From Nonomuraea africana (GTDB lineage: Bacteria > Actinomycetota > Actinomycetes > Streptosporangiales > Streptosporangiaceae): a DNA stretch of 64,000 nt. The notes beneath the pieces were generated by a model, which searched no databases, was not told the DNA's origin, and saw only the letters and a list, made by a program, of their open reading frames with translations. The translations under genes were made by a program, and so were the position numbers. This document shows, in pieces, positions 8,141 through 18,923 of this stretch. The DNA is taken from contig NZ_JADBEF010000001.1 of NCBI RefSeq assembly GCF_014873535.1, forward strand, positions 1,240,001 through 1,304,000, read 5' to 3'. Within the stretch, counting starts at the first letter, position 1. Every line of letters begins with the position of its first letter.

Positions 8141-8860
8141 CTACTCCCTGATGTATCGGCAGAAGAGGACGCCCTCCTCCTCCAGCACCTGCGCCAGACG
8201 CAGGTTCACCTGACTGGTCGCGCCGTTCAGGATGCGCGCCGCGCCGCCTCCGATCAACATCGGGCTCACCGACAGGCACAGCTCGTCGATGAGGCCCGCC
8301 GCGGAGAGCTGCCCGTTGAGCCTGGGGCCGCCCTCGCAGAGGATCCTCGTGAGCCCGCGCTCGTGCAGGGCGGCGAGCGCCAGGTTGAGCTCGACCCGGT
8401 CGTCGCCGGCGACGATCACCTCGGCCCGCTCGGCCGCCTCGGCCCTGCGGTCCTTCGGCGCGGCCTCGCAGGTGATCACGATGGTCCTGGCATCGGGCGT
8501 GGTCTCGGTGAACAGCGAGCTGCCCAGGTCGAGGTCGAGGCGGCGGGTCACCACCGCGACGGGCGGCGCGGGCGGGCGCCCCTCGCGCAGCGGCAGCCAC
8601 GACTCACGGGGCTTGGCGGGGCCGTAGCCCTCGGTCCTGACCGTGGACGCGCCCGCGAGGACGACGTCGGAGAGCCCGCGCAGGACCCCGAAGACGCGCC
8701 TGTCGCCCTTGCTGGACAGGCCACCGGACAGGCCCTTGATCCACGCTCCGCCGTCGGCGCTCGCCACCATGTTGACGCGCAGCCATGGCCGGTCGGCGGG
8801 GTAGGCGTAGGCCTGCGGAATGTCCGGATCGTCTGTTATGTCGGGATGGATGCGACGCAC
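8141..8860 (-). CDS. RibD C-terminal-domain reductase (pyrimidine reductase family)
   Basis: NADPH-dependent reductase of the RibD-C/DHFR-like fold, related to 5-amino-6-(5-phosphoribosylamino)uracil reductase of riboflavin synthesis. Motifs seen are NMVASADGG, GASTVRTEGYGP and CEGGPRLNGQL. It lacks the deaminase domain, so it is not a full RibD. It is probably one of the many stand-alone RibD_C reductases of actinobacteria. I prefer the GTG at 8860 (239 residues) because AAGGTAGAGG precedes it; 8881 is possible. It sits 2 bp before the LigD ligase start, although the functional link is obscure. Confidence 0.87.
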   Translation of the reverse strand: MRRIHPDITDDPDIPQAYAYPADRPWLRVNMVASADGGAWIKGLSGGLSSKGDRRVFGVLRGLSDVVLAGASTVRTEGYGPAKPRESWLPLREGRPPAPPVAVVTRRLDLDLGSSLFTETTPDARTIVITCEAAPKDRRAEAAERAEVIVAGDDRVELNLALAALHERGLTRILCEGGPRLNGQLSAAGLIDELCLSVSPMLIGGGAARILNGATSQVNLRLAQVLEEEGVLFCRYIRE

Positions 8861-8990
8861 CCCTCTACCTTGGCACACCACCCCGACAAACCGAGGTGAG
8901 GGGCGTTATTAGCAGTTTGGTGTATCAGAGGACGTACATAGCGGTTTGTGCATAACGTGGCGGCAGGGATCGGGGATTCAGGGAGGCCCG

Positions 8991-9385
8991 GTGGGTCTGG
9001 TCACGGTTGCCGCATGGGTGATCAACGCTCTGATCGGCGTCTACCTGCTCTACCTCTGGCTGTCGGGCGGCGGCCTGCGGCAACAGGCGACCAAGGTCAC
9101 CCGGTTCCCGACGACGTTGATCTTCTCCCACCCCGCGCTGGCCGTCACGGCCCTGGCCTGCTGGGTGGGCCACCTGCTGACCGGCCTGCGCCTGCTGGCC
9201 TGGCTGGCCTTCGGGGTGCTGTCGGCCGCCGCGCTGCTGGGCTTCACCATGTTCACCCGATGGCTGGGCGGCGGCCGGCACGCCAGAGGCGCCGAGCAGC
9301 GCTTCCCGATGCTGGCGGTGGTGGCGCACGGCGTGGTCGGGCTGACGACGTTCGTCCTGGTGCTGGTGGCCGCCGCGTCGAGCGG

Positions 9386-9389
<4 letters not shown>
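8991..9389 (+). CDS. Small integral membrane protein, four predicted helices
   Basis: Hydrophobic 132-residue protein with four probable transmembrane segments. I prefer the GTG at 8991 because GGGAGG lies four bases upstream; an in-frame ATG at 8946 would add a non-hydrophobic leader. No family is recognised. Its stop codon interlocks with that of convergent glgX: CTAG at 9386-9389 serves both genes. Confidence 0.8.
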
Positions 9390-11524
<2,135 letters not shown>

Positions 11525-11609
11525 GTGGCCCAATTGTCGCACGTGTCCGCCCCTTCGTCGCCAGGACGGCTCTAGCACCTCACCTGGAGTTCCACATTCG
11601 GTCATCTGA

Positions 11610-11638
11610 GCGGCCTCCCGCGCTGCCCGGGAGGCCGC
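11610..11638 (-). terminator. Hairpin terminator after the OsmC gene
   Basis: Perfect 11 bp stem (GCGGCCTCCCG at 11610-11620 and its complement at 11628-11638) with a 7-base loop, starting 8 bp beyond the OsmC stop codon. It separates that gene from glgX on the same strand. There is no U-tract, as is common in actinobacteria. Confidence 0.7.
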
Positions 11639-11645
11639 GAGCACG

Positions 11646-12074
11646 TCAGGTGAGAAGCTCGGCGTTGAGCGAGATCATGGTGCCGGTCAGCGCCTTGCTC
11701 ACCGGGCAGTTGGCCTTCGCCGTCTCGGCCGCCTCCTGGAACTGGTCGGCGGTGATGCCCGGCACGTGGGCGCGCACGCTGAGCACGATGCCCGTGATGC
11801 CCTCACCCGGCTGGAACGTCACGTCCGCCTTGGTCTCGACGGTCTGCGGAGGCGTGCCCGCCTGCGCGAGCCCGTGGGAGAGGGCCATGGAGAAGCACGA
11901 GGAGTGGGCCGCCGCGATGAGCTCCTCCGGCGAGGTCTTCCCGTTCGCGTTCTCGGCCCGCGAAGGCCAGGAGACGTCGAAGGTGCCGACCTTCGAGGTG
12001 TCGAGCGAAACGGTGCCCGAACCATCGAGCAGCGCGCCCTTCCACTGCGTCGTCGCGGTACGAGTGGTCGCCAT
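11646..12074 (-). CDS. OsmC/Ohr family peroxiredoxin (OsmC type)
   Basis: Thiol peroxidase that reduces organic hydroperoxides. At 142 residues it has the two active-site Cys of the family, C60 in SSCFSMALS and C122 in ANCPVSKAL. The sequence pattern (SPEELIAAAHSSCF) is closer to OsmC than to Ohr. AAAGGAC precedes the ATG. It is a single transcription unit ending in the hairpin at 11610-11638. Confidence 0.95.
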   Translation of the reverse strand: MATTRTATTQWKGALLDGSGTVSLDTSKVGTFDVSWPSRAENANGKTSPEELIAAAHSSCFSMALSHGLAQAGTPPQTVETKADVTFQPGEGITGIVLSVRAHVPGITADQFQEAAETAKANCPVSKALTGTMISLNAELLT

Positions 12075-12172
12075 GGCGTTGTCCTTTCGCTGGAAAATCC
12101 CAACATATCCCGGTTACCGTCCGTGAGCGGGCACGGGCCTGGCGTGTCATCGCGCGGCGGCGCGATGGCCGA

Positions 12173-12700
12173 TCAGGCGCAGCCGCGCGAGGAGCCGGTC
12201 CGCAGGCAGGCCCAGCCGGCCCGGCCCACCGGGTCGGCGTGGCCCTGCGGCAGCGTGTCGCGGCTGCCGGTGTCGGGGCGGAAGACCTTGACCGTCGCGC
12301 CGTTCCTGGCGCCACGCAGCAGCAGGTCGCCCGCGTGGTTGTTGTGCGTCGAACCGAACCCGCCGATGCGAAGGTCGGTCCACCTGTCGGCGGCGCTCAG
12401 CACCCACTGCGTGCCGGCGTAGCCCGCCTTCTCCCAGAAGCAGGCCACGCCCGAGTCGCAGTCGCCGAGGCCGTCGAAGTGCTCGCACGTCTCGGGGAAG
12501 ACGTGGACGGCCAGCGCCCCGCCGTCGTAGGAGACGGTGTTGCCGTCGACCCGCGTGCCGCCGGGATGCCGTTCGAGCTGGGAGTCCAGCGCCCTGGCGG
12601 CGTCGGCCGCGCACGTGTCGGGCCGTACGGCCGCCTGGGCGGCGGGGACCGGCAGAAAGGTGACGAGCAGCGCCGAAGCGACCGCGAGCCTGGTTTTCAC
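12173..12700 (-). CDS. Secreted peptidase-inhibitor I36-like protein
   Basis: The GTG at 12700, preceded by AAGGAG, gives 175 residues. The N-terminus is a clear signal peptide (KTR, hydrophobic core, AAQAA). The mature part contains CDSGVACFWEKAGYAG followed by QWVLSAADRWTDL, the beta/gamma-crystallin-like pattern of the I36 (SMI-type) inhibitor family common in actinomycetes. Six mature Cys suggest disulphides. Its target protease is unknown, and inhibitor activity is inferred from family resemblance only. Confidence 0.75.
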   Translation of the reverse strand: MKTRLAVASALLVTFLPVPAAQAAVRPDTCAADAARALDSQLERHPGGTRVDGNTVSYDGGALAVHVFPETCEHFDGLGDCDSGVACFWEKAGYAGTQWVLSAADRWTDLRIGGFGSTHNNHAGDLLLRGARNGATVKVFRPDTGSRDTLPQGHADPVGRAGWACLRTGSSRGCA

Positions 12701-12787
12701 ACACGCTCCTTGCTGGGTGGCCGAACCAGAAGTGACCACGGAACGTTAGCGCGTGATGACGCTGCGTGTAATCAAAACCGGTCCCGC

Positions 12788-14155
12788 TCAGGCCTCCAGC
12801 ATGGTCCTGGCCTCTTCGGCCAGCTCACGGGCGTAGTCGTCGGCGCTGCCCGCCAGTACCCGCTCGATCCCCGCCCTGGCCCTCTCGTCCTTGCGCGTCG
12901 CCAGCCCGTGGGCGGCCTCGGCGACGGTGTGCAGGTCGGTGTCGGACAGCCGCGCGGCCAGCGCCTCGCGAATGCCGGGAGTGTCGGCGTCCAGGTTGGC
13001 CAGCCCGGCGGTGGCCCAGTCGCGGACCTCCTCGTCGGGGTCCTCCGTCATCTCGATCAGCAGCGCCAGGCCCTCGGCGTGGTCCTGCGGCAGCACGTCG
13101 GCCAGCGCGATGGCGTCCGTCATCGTCCGCGTGTGCCCCGGCCTGCCGATGATGTCGAGGACCTGCGGCAGCGCCCTGGGGTCGCCCTGGTGGCCGAGGG
13201 CGGCCAGCACCGAGCGCAGCACCTGCGGGTTGCCCTCGGTGGTGGCCATCTTCTGCAGCAGCGGGAGAGTGCGTTCGCGGTAGGGCTTCTCGCCGTCAGG
13301 GGTGACACCGAACTGGGCGATCGCGTCGACGCCGAACTCGCGCTCGCGCGCGTCCTCGCTGACGCACAGCCTGGACAGCGCCTCGTAGGTCTCCTCGTCG
13401 GCGCGCTTTCCGAGGGTGTCGGCGACGATCCACCACGTCTCGGCGTCCTCGTCGGTGTCGCGGTGCGCGAGCGCCCGTGCGACCAGCTGGTCGACCGGCG
13501 TCTCGACACCCTGGGCCTCCTCCAGGAGCGTCGCGATCGCGGCGTGGCCGCGCTGCGCCTGGGCCTCCACGGTGCGCTCGCCGTCGGGCGTCAGCGCCGT
13601 CACCGTGACCAGCTCGGTGCCGTCCTTGGCGTACTGCCTGGTCACGACGTACTGCCGGTCGTCGGGCCCGTCGTGCTGCAGCTGGTCGAGCAGCGCGCTC
13701 TCCAGGTGCACGCCGACCCAGTCGGCCGCGATGTCGAGCGGGGTGTCGCCGTCGCCGTCGTACTTCGACACGTCGGCGCCCGCCTCCAGCAGCACCTGCA
13801 CCACGCCCAGCGCGCCGCGCCTGGCGGCCAGGGTCAGCGGCGTGTCACCGCTGTCGTTGGCGGTGTCCACGTCGGCGCCCGCCTCGATGAGCACCCTGGC
13901 GGTGTCGGCGTGCCCGTTGGCCGCCGCCCATGCCAGCGCCTGCCAGCCGCCCGGCTCCCTGCCGTTGACGTCGGCGCCGGCGGCCAGCAGCGCGCCCACG
14001 ACCGCCACGTGGTCCCATGCCGCGGCCCCGCACAGCGGGAGCCCCTCGTCCTCGCCCTCGCTGACCACGTTGGGGTCGGCACCGGCGGCCAGCAGCTCGC
14101 TCACGGTCTCCAGGTTGCCAGCCAGCGCCGCCTGGTAGAGCTGTTCCTCATGCAT
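12788..14155 (-). CDS. Ankyrin-repeat and HEAT-like repeat protein
   Basis: The start MHEEQLYQAALAGNLE at 14155 begins directly with the first ankyrin unit, giving 455 residues. About four ankyrin repeats occupy residues 3-145, marked by AAGADPN, AAGADVNG, EAGADVDTAN and EAGADVSKYD. A linker with a duplicated beta region follows, then HEAT-type helical repeats (about 230-455: LPLLQKMATTEGNPQVLRS, DPDEEVRDWATAGLANL). No catalytic domain or signal peptide is seen, so it is probably a cytoplasmic scaffold. The partner is unknown. Confidence 0.88.
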   Translation of the reverse strand: MHEEQLYQAALAGNLETVSELLAAGADPNVVSEGEDEGLPLCGAAAWDHVAVVGALLAAGADVNGREPGGWQALAWAAANGHADTARVLIEAGADVDTANDSGDTPLTLAARRGALGVVQVLLEAGADVSKYDGDGDTPLDIAADWVGVHLESALLDQLQHDGPDDRQYVVTRQYAKDGTELVTVTALTPDGERTVEAQAQRGHAAIATLLEEAQGVETPVDQLVARALAHRDTDEDAETWWIVADTLGKRADEETYEALSRLCVSEDAREREFGVDAIAQFGVTPDGEKPYRERTLPLLQKMATTEGNPQVLRSVLAALGHQGDPRALPQVLDIIGRPGHTRTMTDAIALADVLPQDHAEGLALLIEMTEDPDEEVRDWATAGLANLDADTPGIREALAARLSDTDLHTVAEAAHGLATRKDERARAGIERVLAGSADDYARELAEEARTMLEA

Positions 14156-14496
14156 GTCTCGGACCCTAGCGGTACGGCGGCGCCCACGGGCGCACCCACC
14201 GCCCGTATGCCAGGCGATGGACGGCCACCGCCGGACAGCTGGACGCCCCGGCGCAGGCGGTGCGAGGTGACGTCGGGGTGCGCGCGGCCACCCATCGGAT
14301 CTGGCCGAGGCGACGCGTGGTCGTCCATTGGCTTGGCCGAGGCGGCGTGCCAAGCCGATGCTTCCGGGTGGGGGAGGACCTGCACGCTGGGCGACGGTGG
14401 CGGTGGCGCGGTAGGGCCGTGGCGGGGCCTTGGGGAGTGTGAGCCGATCGAGGTTTGACCCTCCGCAGGGGCGACAAAACGCGATATGTTGCGTCT
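14156..14496. other. 341 bp divergent intergenic region with a short imperfect direct repeat
   Basis: This separates the ankyrin gene from the DUF1707 gene. The only structure seen is an imperfect direct repeat of about 22 bp (CCAT(C/T)GG...TGGCCGAGGCG) near 14292-14313 and 14325-14346, with an overlapping 8 bp inverted repeat GGCTTGGC/GCCAAGCC at 14330 and 14349. No gene, and no promoter I would stand behind. Confidence 0.5.
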
Positions 14497-15177
14497 ATGA
14501 GTGAACCGGGGGAACTGCGCGCCTCTGACGAGGAAAGGGAGGCCGTCGTCGAGCGGCTGCGGGTCGCCTCCGTCGAGGGCAGGCTGACGCTGGTCGAGCT
14601 GACCGACCGGACCGAGGCGGCCTACCTGGCGACCACGCACGCCCAGCTGGCGATGCTCACCCAGGACCTGCCCGCAGAGGGTGCGCGGGCGGCGCTGCCC
14701 GTCTCGGCGCCCTCCCGCAAGCGGCGCTGGTTCGTGGCGATCATGGGCGACACCAAGCGGCGCGGCAAGTGGAAGGTGGAGCAGGAGCTCGGCGCGGTGG
14801 CCGTGATGGGCGACGTGCTGCTCGACCTGCGCGAGGCCGAGGTGCGCACCGACGTCATCGACGTCACCGCGATCTCCGTGATGGGCGATGTGAAGATCAT
14901 CGTGCCCGACGGCGTGGACGTGGACCTCGACGGCATGGCCATCATGGGCGACAAGAAGGTCGACGTGATGGAGGCGGCGCCCGGGATGAACGTCCCGGTG
15001 GTGCGCGTGCACGGCTACGCCGTCATGGGCGACGTCAAGGTGATCGGCGACTCCAGGGCCAAGCCGATCAAGCGCGGCTGGTCGGCGTGGCGCGACCATC
15101 TCGGGCTGAGCCGGGAGCACCTCGGGCTCGGCCGCGAGCAGACGTGGGGCGATCCCCGGCAACTCGGCCGCGACTGA
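14497..15177 (+). CDS. DUF1707 protein with LiaF-like beta repeat region
   Basis: The ATG at 14497 gives 226 residues. Residues about 5-60 match DUF1707 (LRASDEEREAVVERLRVASVEGRLTLVEL), a short domain common in actinobacteria. After a basic linker comes a beta-helix-like part in which (I/V)MGD recurs five times, as in the C-terminal region of LiaF/YvqF-type envelope-stress proteins. No transmembrane segment is seen, unlike full YvqF. A role in membrane-stress signalling is inference. Confidence 0.85.
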   Translation: MSEPGELRASDEEREAVVERLRVASVEGRLTLVELTDRTEAAYLATTHAQLAMLTQDLPAEGARAALPVSAPSRKRRWFVAIMGDTKRRGKWKVEQELGAVAVMGDVLLDLREAEVRTDVIDVTAISVMGDVKIIVPDGVDVDLDGMAIMGDKKVDVMEAAPGMNVPVVRVHGYAVMGDVKVIGDSRAKPIKRGWSAWRDHLGLSREHLGLGREQTWGDPRQLGRD

Positions 15178-15238
15178 CGTTGGCCGCCGGGCTCAGGCAG
15201 CCGGGCCGCGACTGACCGTTCGCCGCCGAGGGCTCAGG
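15168..15238. repeat. Imperfect 32 bp direct repeat across the gene 3' ends
   Basis: Two copies of CCGCGACTGAC(C)GTT(G/C)GCCGCC...GGGCTCAGG lie at about 15168-15199 and 15206-15238. The first copy contains the stop codon of the DUF1707 gene. The second reaches the stop of the convergent CbiX-like gene. It looks like a local duplication. Confidence 0.7.
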
Positions 15239-16196
15239 CGGGCACCCTGACCGGCTCGTGCCGCAGGGCGCTCGTGTAACGCTCCAGCACGACCTCCACG
15301 ACCTCGGGGGAGGGGCCGAGCACGTCGGCCACCACGTCGGCGCCCGCGGCCAGCGCGTCGCGGCGCACCTTGTCGGCGAAGAACCCGGGGGCGAGCAGGT
15401 ACGGCGCGACGGCCACCCTGGGCGCTCCCGCGGCCCGCAACGCCGCGACGGCCTCGGCGGGAGTCGGTCCCGCGGCGGAGGCGTAGGCGGTAACCACGCC
15501 CCACCACCCGGCGCCCGGCGATCCACCCTCGCGCGCCCTCCCGAGTCCGCTCTCGTGCGCCGTCTTGAGATCGCTCCCGGGTGTCCGCCCGAGAGCGTGC
15601 GCCTCCAGGCGACGGGCGGCGGACTTCTCGGCGCCTCCCCGGAGCCTGGGCACGTCCCACGAGGTCGACCAGGTGCTCGCGAGCTCGGCGATGACGGCGT
15701 TGGCCCTGGCGTCGCTCGAACCCGCCGACACCAGCACCAGCGCCGTGTCAGGGTCGCCGCGCCGTACCCCTGCCTCGGACAGGCGGCGCTCCAGCGCCCG
15801 CAGCAGCAGCGGGTGCGGGCCCAGCGTCGTGCCGTACCGCACCCGCAGGAGCGGGTCGCGGGCGCGCGCCTCGGCGAGGGCGGCGGGCAGGTCGACGCGG
15901 CTGTGGTAGGCCTCCGTCAGCAGCAGCGGCAGCACGACCGCCTCGCGCAGGCCGTGCAGCGCCTGGCCGAGCGTGGGCGGCCCGTGGTCGAGGTAGGCCG
16001 AGCGGACCGGCAGGTCGGGCCGCGCCTGGCGGACCCGGTCGAGGAGGGCCTCCACGGTCGCGGCGGCGCGCGGGTCGCGAGACCCGTGCGCCACCGCGAC
16101 CAACGGGACCGCGCCCCTGCCAAGGCGTGTCCCCTCACCCACCGGATGCCGGCCGGCGGGGGTCAGCGGCGCCGGGATCAAAGGTGAATGCCGCAT
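15234..16196 (-). CDS. CbiX-family sirohydrochlorin chelatase-like protein
   Basis: CbiX/SirB-type chelatase that would insert metal into sirohydrochlorin, giving siroheme, the cofactor of the sulfite reductase in the same operon. The ATG at 16196 overlaps the cysH 3' end by 19 bp and gives 320 residues. The first half has the metal-binding HGSRDP motif and LLLTEAYHSRVDLP. The second half (YASAAGPTPAEAVAALRAAGAPRVAVAPYLLAPGFF, described here in part) is a second CbiX-like unit. About 35 residues after AEKSAARRLEAHALGR look like a poorly conserved insert. Fe2+ rather than Co2+ is favoured by the operon context. Confidence 0.9.
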   Translation of the reverse strand: MRHSPLIPAPLTPAGRHPVGEGTRLGRGAVPLVAVAHGSRDPRAAATVEALLDRVRQARPDLPVRSAYLDHGPPTLGQALHGLREAVVLPLLLTEAYHSRVDLPAALAEARARDPLLRVRYGTTLGPHPLLLRALERRLSEAGVRRGDPDTALVLVSAGSSDARANAVIAELASTWSTSWDVPRLRGGAEKSAARRLEAHALGRTPGSDLKTAHESGLGRAREGGSPGAGWWGVVTAYASAAGPTPAEAVAALRAAGAPRVAVAPYLLAPGFFADKVRRDALAAGADVVADVLGPSPEVVEVVLERYTSALRHEPVRVPA

Positions 16197-16906
16197 TCGG
16201 TCTTTCCCATGCCCGCCCAGCGGCCGCTGCGCGGGTCCTCGCCGTCGGCGACCTGGCGGGTGCAGGGCGCGCAGCCGATCGAGGGGTAGTTGTCGTAGTG
16301 CAGCGGGTTGATCAGGACGCCGTTGTCGGCCATGTAGTTGTCGACGTCGTCCTGGGTCCACCTGGCGATCGGGTTGACCTTGACCATCTGGCGCTTGGCG
16401 TCCCACTCCACGACCTTGGTGCCGGTGCGGGTGGGCGACTCGTCGCGGCGGATGCCGGAGATCCAGGCGAGGTACGGCTCCAGCGCCCGGTTCAGCGGCT
16501 CCACCTTGCGCAGGTAGCAGCACAGGTCGGGATTGCGGCCGAACAGGCGGGGACCGAGGTCGCGCTCCTGTTCGGCGACAGTCCTGGAGGGCTGCACGTT
16601 GATCACGTTGACGTCATAGACCTGCTGGACCGCGTCACGGGTGCCGATCGTCTCGGCGAAGTGGTAACCCGTGTCGATGAACAGCACGTCGACCCCCGGC
16701 TTCACCCTGCTCACCAGGTCGATCAGCAGGGCGTCGCTCATCGAGGACGTCAGGCACAACCGGTCGCCGAACGTCGCGGCCGCCCAGCGGATGATCTCGC
16801 GGGCGGGGGCGTCCTCCAGGAACACGGCGGCGGACTCGACGATGGCCTGCAGGTCGAGCGTGCCGCGCTGTTCTCTTAACGTGATTTCGAGATCGACCAG
16901 CGTCAT
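16178..16906 (-). CDS. cysH: Assimilatory adenylyl-sulfate (APS) reductase CysH
   Basis: Reduces APS to sulfite with thioredoxin. The 242 residues carry both Cys pairs that bind a [4Fe-4S] cluster (C129-C130 and C212/C215), which marks the APS-using rather than the PAPS-using form. The catalytic Cys is C238 in the C-terminal TECGIHL. The P-loop-like SSMSDALL and the GIRRDESPTR motif are present. Start and stop overlap its neighbours: the upstream stop shares the ATGA at 16903-16906, and the chelatase start lies inside the 3' end. It is therefore part of one coupled operon. Confidence 0.97.
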   Translation of the reverse strand: MTLVDLEITLREQRGTLDLQAIVESAAVFLEDAPAREIIRWAAATFGDRLCLTSSMSDALLIDLVSRVKPGVDVLFIDTGYHFAETIGTRDAVQQVYDVNVINVQPSRTVAEQERDLGPRLFGRNPDLCCYLRKVEPLNRALEPYLAWISGIRRDESPTRTGTKVVEWDAKRQMVKVNPIARWTQDDVDNYMADNGVLINPLHYDNYPSIGCAPCTRQVADGEDPRSGRWAGMGKTECGIHL

Positions 16907-17046
16907 ATCTTCACTCCGATTCCAAGAAACTTCAGCTTGAAGGCCCGGGCGCAGGACCTGCAGTACCAGCCGCCGTCGCCCTCGTAGGGCTCGAGGTCCT
17001 CGTCGCCGCAGTAGGGGCAGTGGAAGGGAACCGCTCGCTCGCTCAT
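16903..17046 (-). CDS. Small zinc-ribbon protein of the sulfite reductase operon
   Basis: This 47-residue protein carries two CxxC pairs (CPYC near residue 10 and CRSC near residue 29), an acidic middle and a basic tail (KLKFLGIGVKI), forming a rubredoxin- or zinc-ribbon-like knuckle. It starts at 17046 in an ATGA overlap with the sulfite reductase stop and ends in an ATGA overlap with cysH. This tight placement is typical of actinobacterial sulfur operons. The function is not established; an electron-transfer or metal-site role for the reductases is inference. Confidence 0.88.
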   Translation of the reverse strand: MSERAVPFHCPYCGDEDLEPYEGDGGWYCRSCARAFKLKFLGIGVKI

Positions 17047-18716
17047 TTGAGATCCGCCTCGTCCGCTCGCTGGACCCAGTCGGCGAACGACTCGCCGTCC
17101 TTGCGCTGCTCGTCGAAGTGGGTCACGACGCGCTCCACGAAGTCGGGCAGGTCCTCGGCCGTCGTCTTCAGCCCGCGCACCTTGCGGCCGAAGCCCGGGT
17201 TGACGCCGAGGGAGCCGCCCAGGTGGATCTGGAAGCCCTCGACCTGCTCGCCCTTGTCGTCGACGACCAGCTGGCCCTTCAGCCCGATGTCGGCGACCTG
17301 GATGCGGGCGCACGAGTTGGGGCAGCCGTTGACGTTGATGGTGAGCGGCTCGGCGAAGGCCGGCAGCCGCTGCTCGAGCTCGTCGATCAGGTGGGCCGCC
17401 GTCGCCTTGGTCTCGACGATGGCGAGCTTGCAGTACTCGATGCCGGTGCAGGCCATCGTCTGGCGCCGGAAGGTGGAGGGGGTGACCTGCAGGTCGTTGG
17501 CCTCCAGCTCGGCCACCAGCGAGTCGACCTGATCGGGCGCGACGTCGAGGATGACCATCTTCTGCTCGACGGTGGTGCGCACCCTGGACGAGCCGTGGCG
17601 CTCGGCGAGGTCGGCGATCAGGTGCAGCTTGTCGCCGTCGACGCGGCCGACCTTGGGCGCGAAGCCGACGTAGAAGTTGCCGTCCTTCTGCGGGTGGACG
17701 CCGACGTGGTCGCGGCGGCTGTCGCGGGGCTGCTCCGGCGCCGGGCCGTCGGGCAGCTCCTCCTTCAGGTACTCCGTCTGGAGCACGTCGCGGAACTTCT
17801 CCACGCCCCAGTCGTTGACGAGGAACTTGATGCGGGCGCGGTGGCGCAGACGGCGGTAGCCGTAGTCGCGGAAGATGCCGATCACGCCGCCGTAGACGTC
17901 ACCGACCTGGTCGGGACGGACGAACACGCCGATGCGCTTGCCGAACATCGGGTTGGTGGACAGGCCGCCGCCCACCCAAAGGTCGAAGCCCTTCTCCCCG
18001 TGCTCGTTGACGACCGCGACGAAGGCCACGTCGTTGATCTCGTGCACCGTGCAGTGGGCGGGGCAGCCCGAGATCGCCGACTTGAACTTGCGCGGCAGGT
18101 TGGAGTAGGCGGGGTCGCCGATGAAGCGGTCGTGCACCTCGCGGATCTGCTCCGTGGCGTCGAGCACCTCCTCGGAGTCGATGCCCGCCAGGGGGCAGCC
18201 CAGGATCACGCGAGGGGTGTCGCCACAGGCCTCGGTCGTCGACAGGCCCACGGCCTCGAGGCGCTCCCAGATGTCGGGCACGGCCTCGATCTCGATCCAG
18301 TGGTACTGGATGTTCTGCCGGTCGGTGAGGTCGGCGGTGCCCCTGCCGTACAGGTTGGAGATGTCGGCGAGCACCCGCAGCTGCTCCAGCGACAGCTGGC
18401 CGCCGTCGATGCGGACGCGGAGCATGAAGTAGCGGTCGTCGAGCTCCTCGGGCTCGAGGACGGCCGTCTTGCCGCCGTCGATGCCGGGCTTGCGCTGGGT
18501 GTACAGGCCGTACCACCGCATGCGTCCGCGCAGGTCGGCAGGGTCGATGGAGTCGAAGCCGCGCTTGGAGTACACGTCGATGATGCGCTGGCGGACGTTC
18601 AGCCCATCATCGTTCTTCTTGTTCTCCTCGTTCTTGTTGAGCGGCTCGCGGTAGCCGAGAGCCCACTGACCTTCGCCGCGCGGGCGCTTGTGATGCCGGC
18701 TGGCAGGGGTGGTCAT
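17043..18716 (-). CDS. Ferredoxin-dependent nitrite/sulfite reductase (sulfite reductase)
   Basis: Reduces sulfite to sulfide with six electrons from ferredoxin, using siroheme and a [4Fe-4S] cluster. The 557 residues contain two ferredoxin-like half-domains and the bridging Cys set in TMACTGIEYCK and NGCPNSCAR. The order with cysH and a CbiX-like chelatase identifies it as the assimilatory sulfite reductase rather than a nitrite reductase. AAAGGAC precedes the ATG at 18716. It is transcribed from the promoter at 18924-18952 through a leader containing a short Cys peptide. Confidence 0.95.
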   Translation of the reverse strand: MTTPASRHHKRPRGEGQWALGYREPLNKNEENKKNDDGLNVRQRIIDVYSKRGFDSIDPADLRGRMRWYGLYTQRKPGIDGGKTAVLEPEELDDRYFMLRVRIDGGQLSLEQLRVLADISNLYGRGTADLTDRQNIQYHWIEIEAVPDIWERLEAVGLSTTEACGDTPRVILGCPLAGIDSEEVLDATEQIREVHDRFIGDPAYSNLPRKFKSAISGCPAHCTVHEINDVAFVAVVNEHGEKGFDLWVGGGLSTNPMFGKRIGVFVRPDQVGDVYGGVIGIFRDYGYRRLRHRARIKFLVNDWGVEKFRDVLQTEYLKEELPDGPAPEQPRDSRRDHVGVHPQKDGNFYVGFAPKVGRVDGDKLHLIADLAERHGSSRVRTTVEQKMVILDVAPDQVDSLVAELEANDLQVTPSTFRRQTMACTGIEYCKLAIVETKATAAHLIDELEQRLPAFAEPLTINVNGCPNSCARIQVADIGLKGQLVVDDKGEQVEGFQIHLGGSLGVNPGFGRKVRGLKTTAEDLPDFVERVVTHFDEQRKDGESFADWVQRADEADLK

Positions 18717-18832
18717 AGCGCGTCCTTTGGGATCATGGGCGCGCGTTACCCTCCTCCTGCCTCTTCGTCGAGTGCAGGGGCTGAGCGTTGGGCTGGTGCG
18801 ACGCGCGCGCCGTTACAGAAAACGGGAAGGAG

Positions 18833-18901
18833 TTAGCGGGCGTCGCTACAGATGGCACTGCGGACACGCTGAAGGTCGACGTGACGTCGCACGACGAGCA
18901 T
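18833..18901 (-). CDS. Cys-containing leader peptide of the sulfur operon
   Basis: This 22-residue ORF begins MLVVRRHVDLQRVRSAIC and ends SDAR followed by TAA. It lies 116 bp upstream of the sulfite reductase start and about 17 bp inside the predicted transcript. The HVDLQRVxSAxC pattern is, as I recall it, that of short actinobacterial leader peptides found before sulfur and cysteine genes. The single Cys codon near the end would let the ribosome sense Cys-tRNA and modulate downstream expression. No clear terminator/antiterminator pair is seen, so the mechanism is open. Confidence 0.72.
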   Translation of the reverse strand: MLVVRRHVDLQRVRSAICSDAR

Positions 18902-18923
18902 CGGGTCCGCTGGCATACCTCGA

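Noticed and set aside
12239..14458. 739-residue open frame on the plus strand over the ankyrin gene
   Set aside because: It is an antisense shadow. The ankyrin and HEAT repeats read on the minus strand are real and the plus frame is low complexity.
15234..16523. 429-codon version of the CbiX-like frame
   Set aside because: The first 109 codons run through the cysH gene in another frame. The overlap start at 16196 gives a normal family length.
16903..17313. 136-codon version of the small zinc-ribbon gene, starting far upstream
   Set aside because: The extra N-terminal sequence lies wholly inside the sulfite reductase gene in another frame and is Arg/Gly-rich. The ATGA overlap at 17046 gives a natural 47-residue start.
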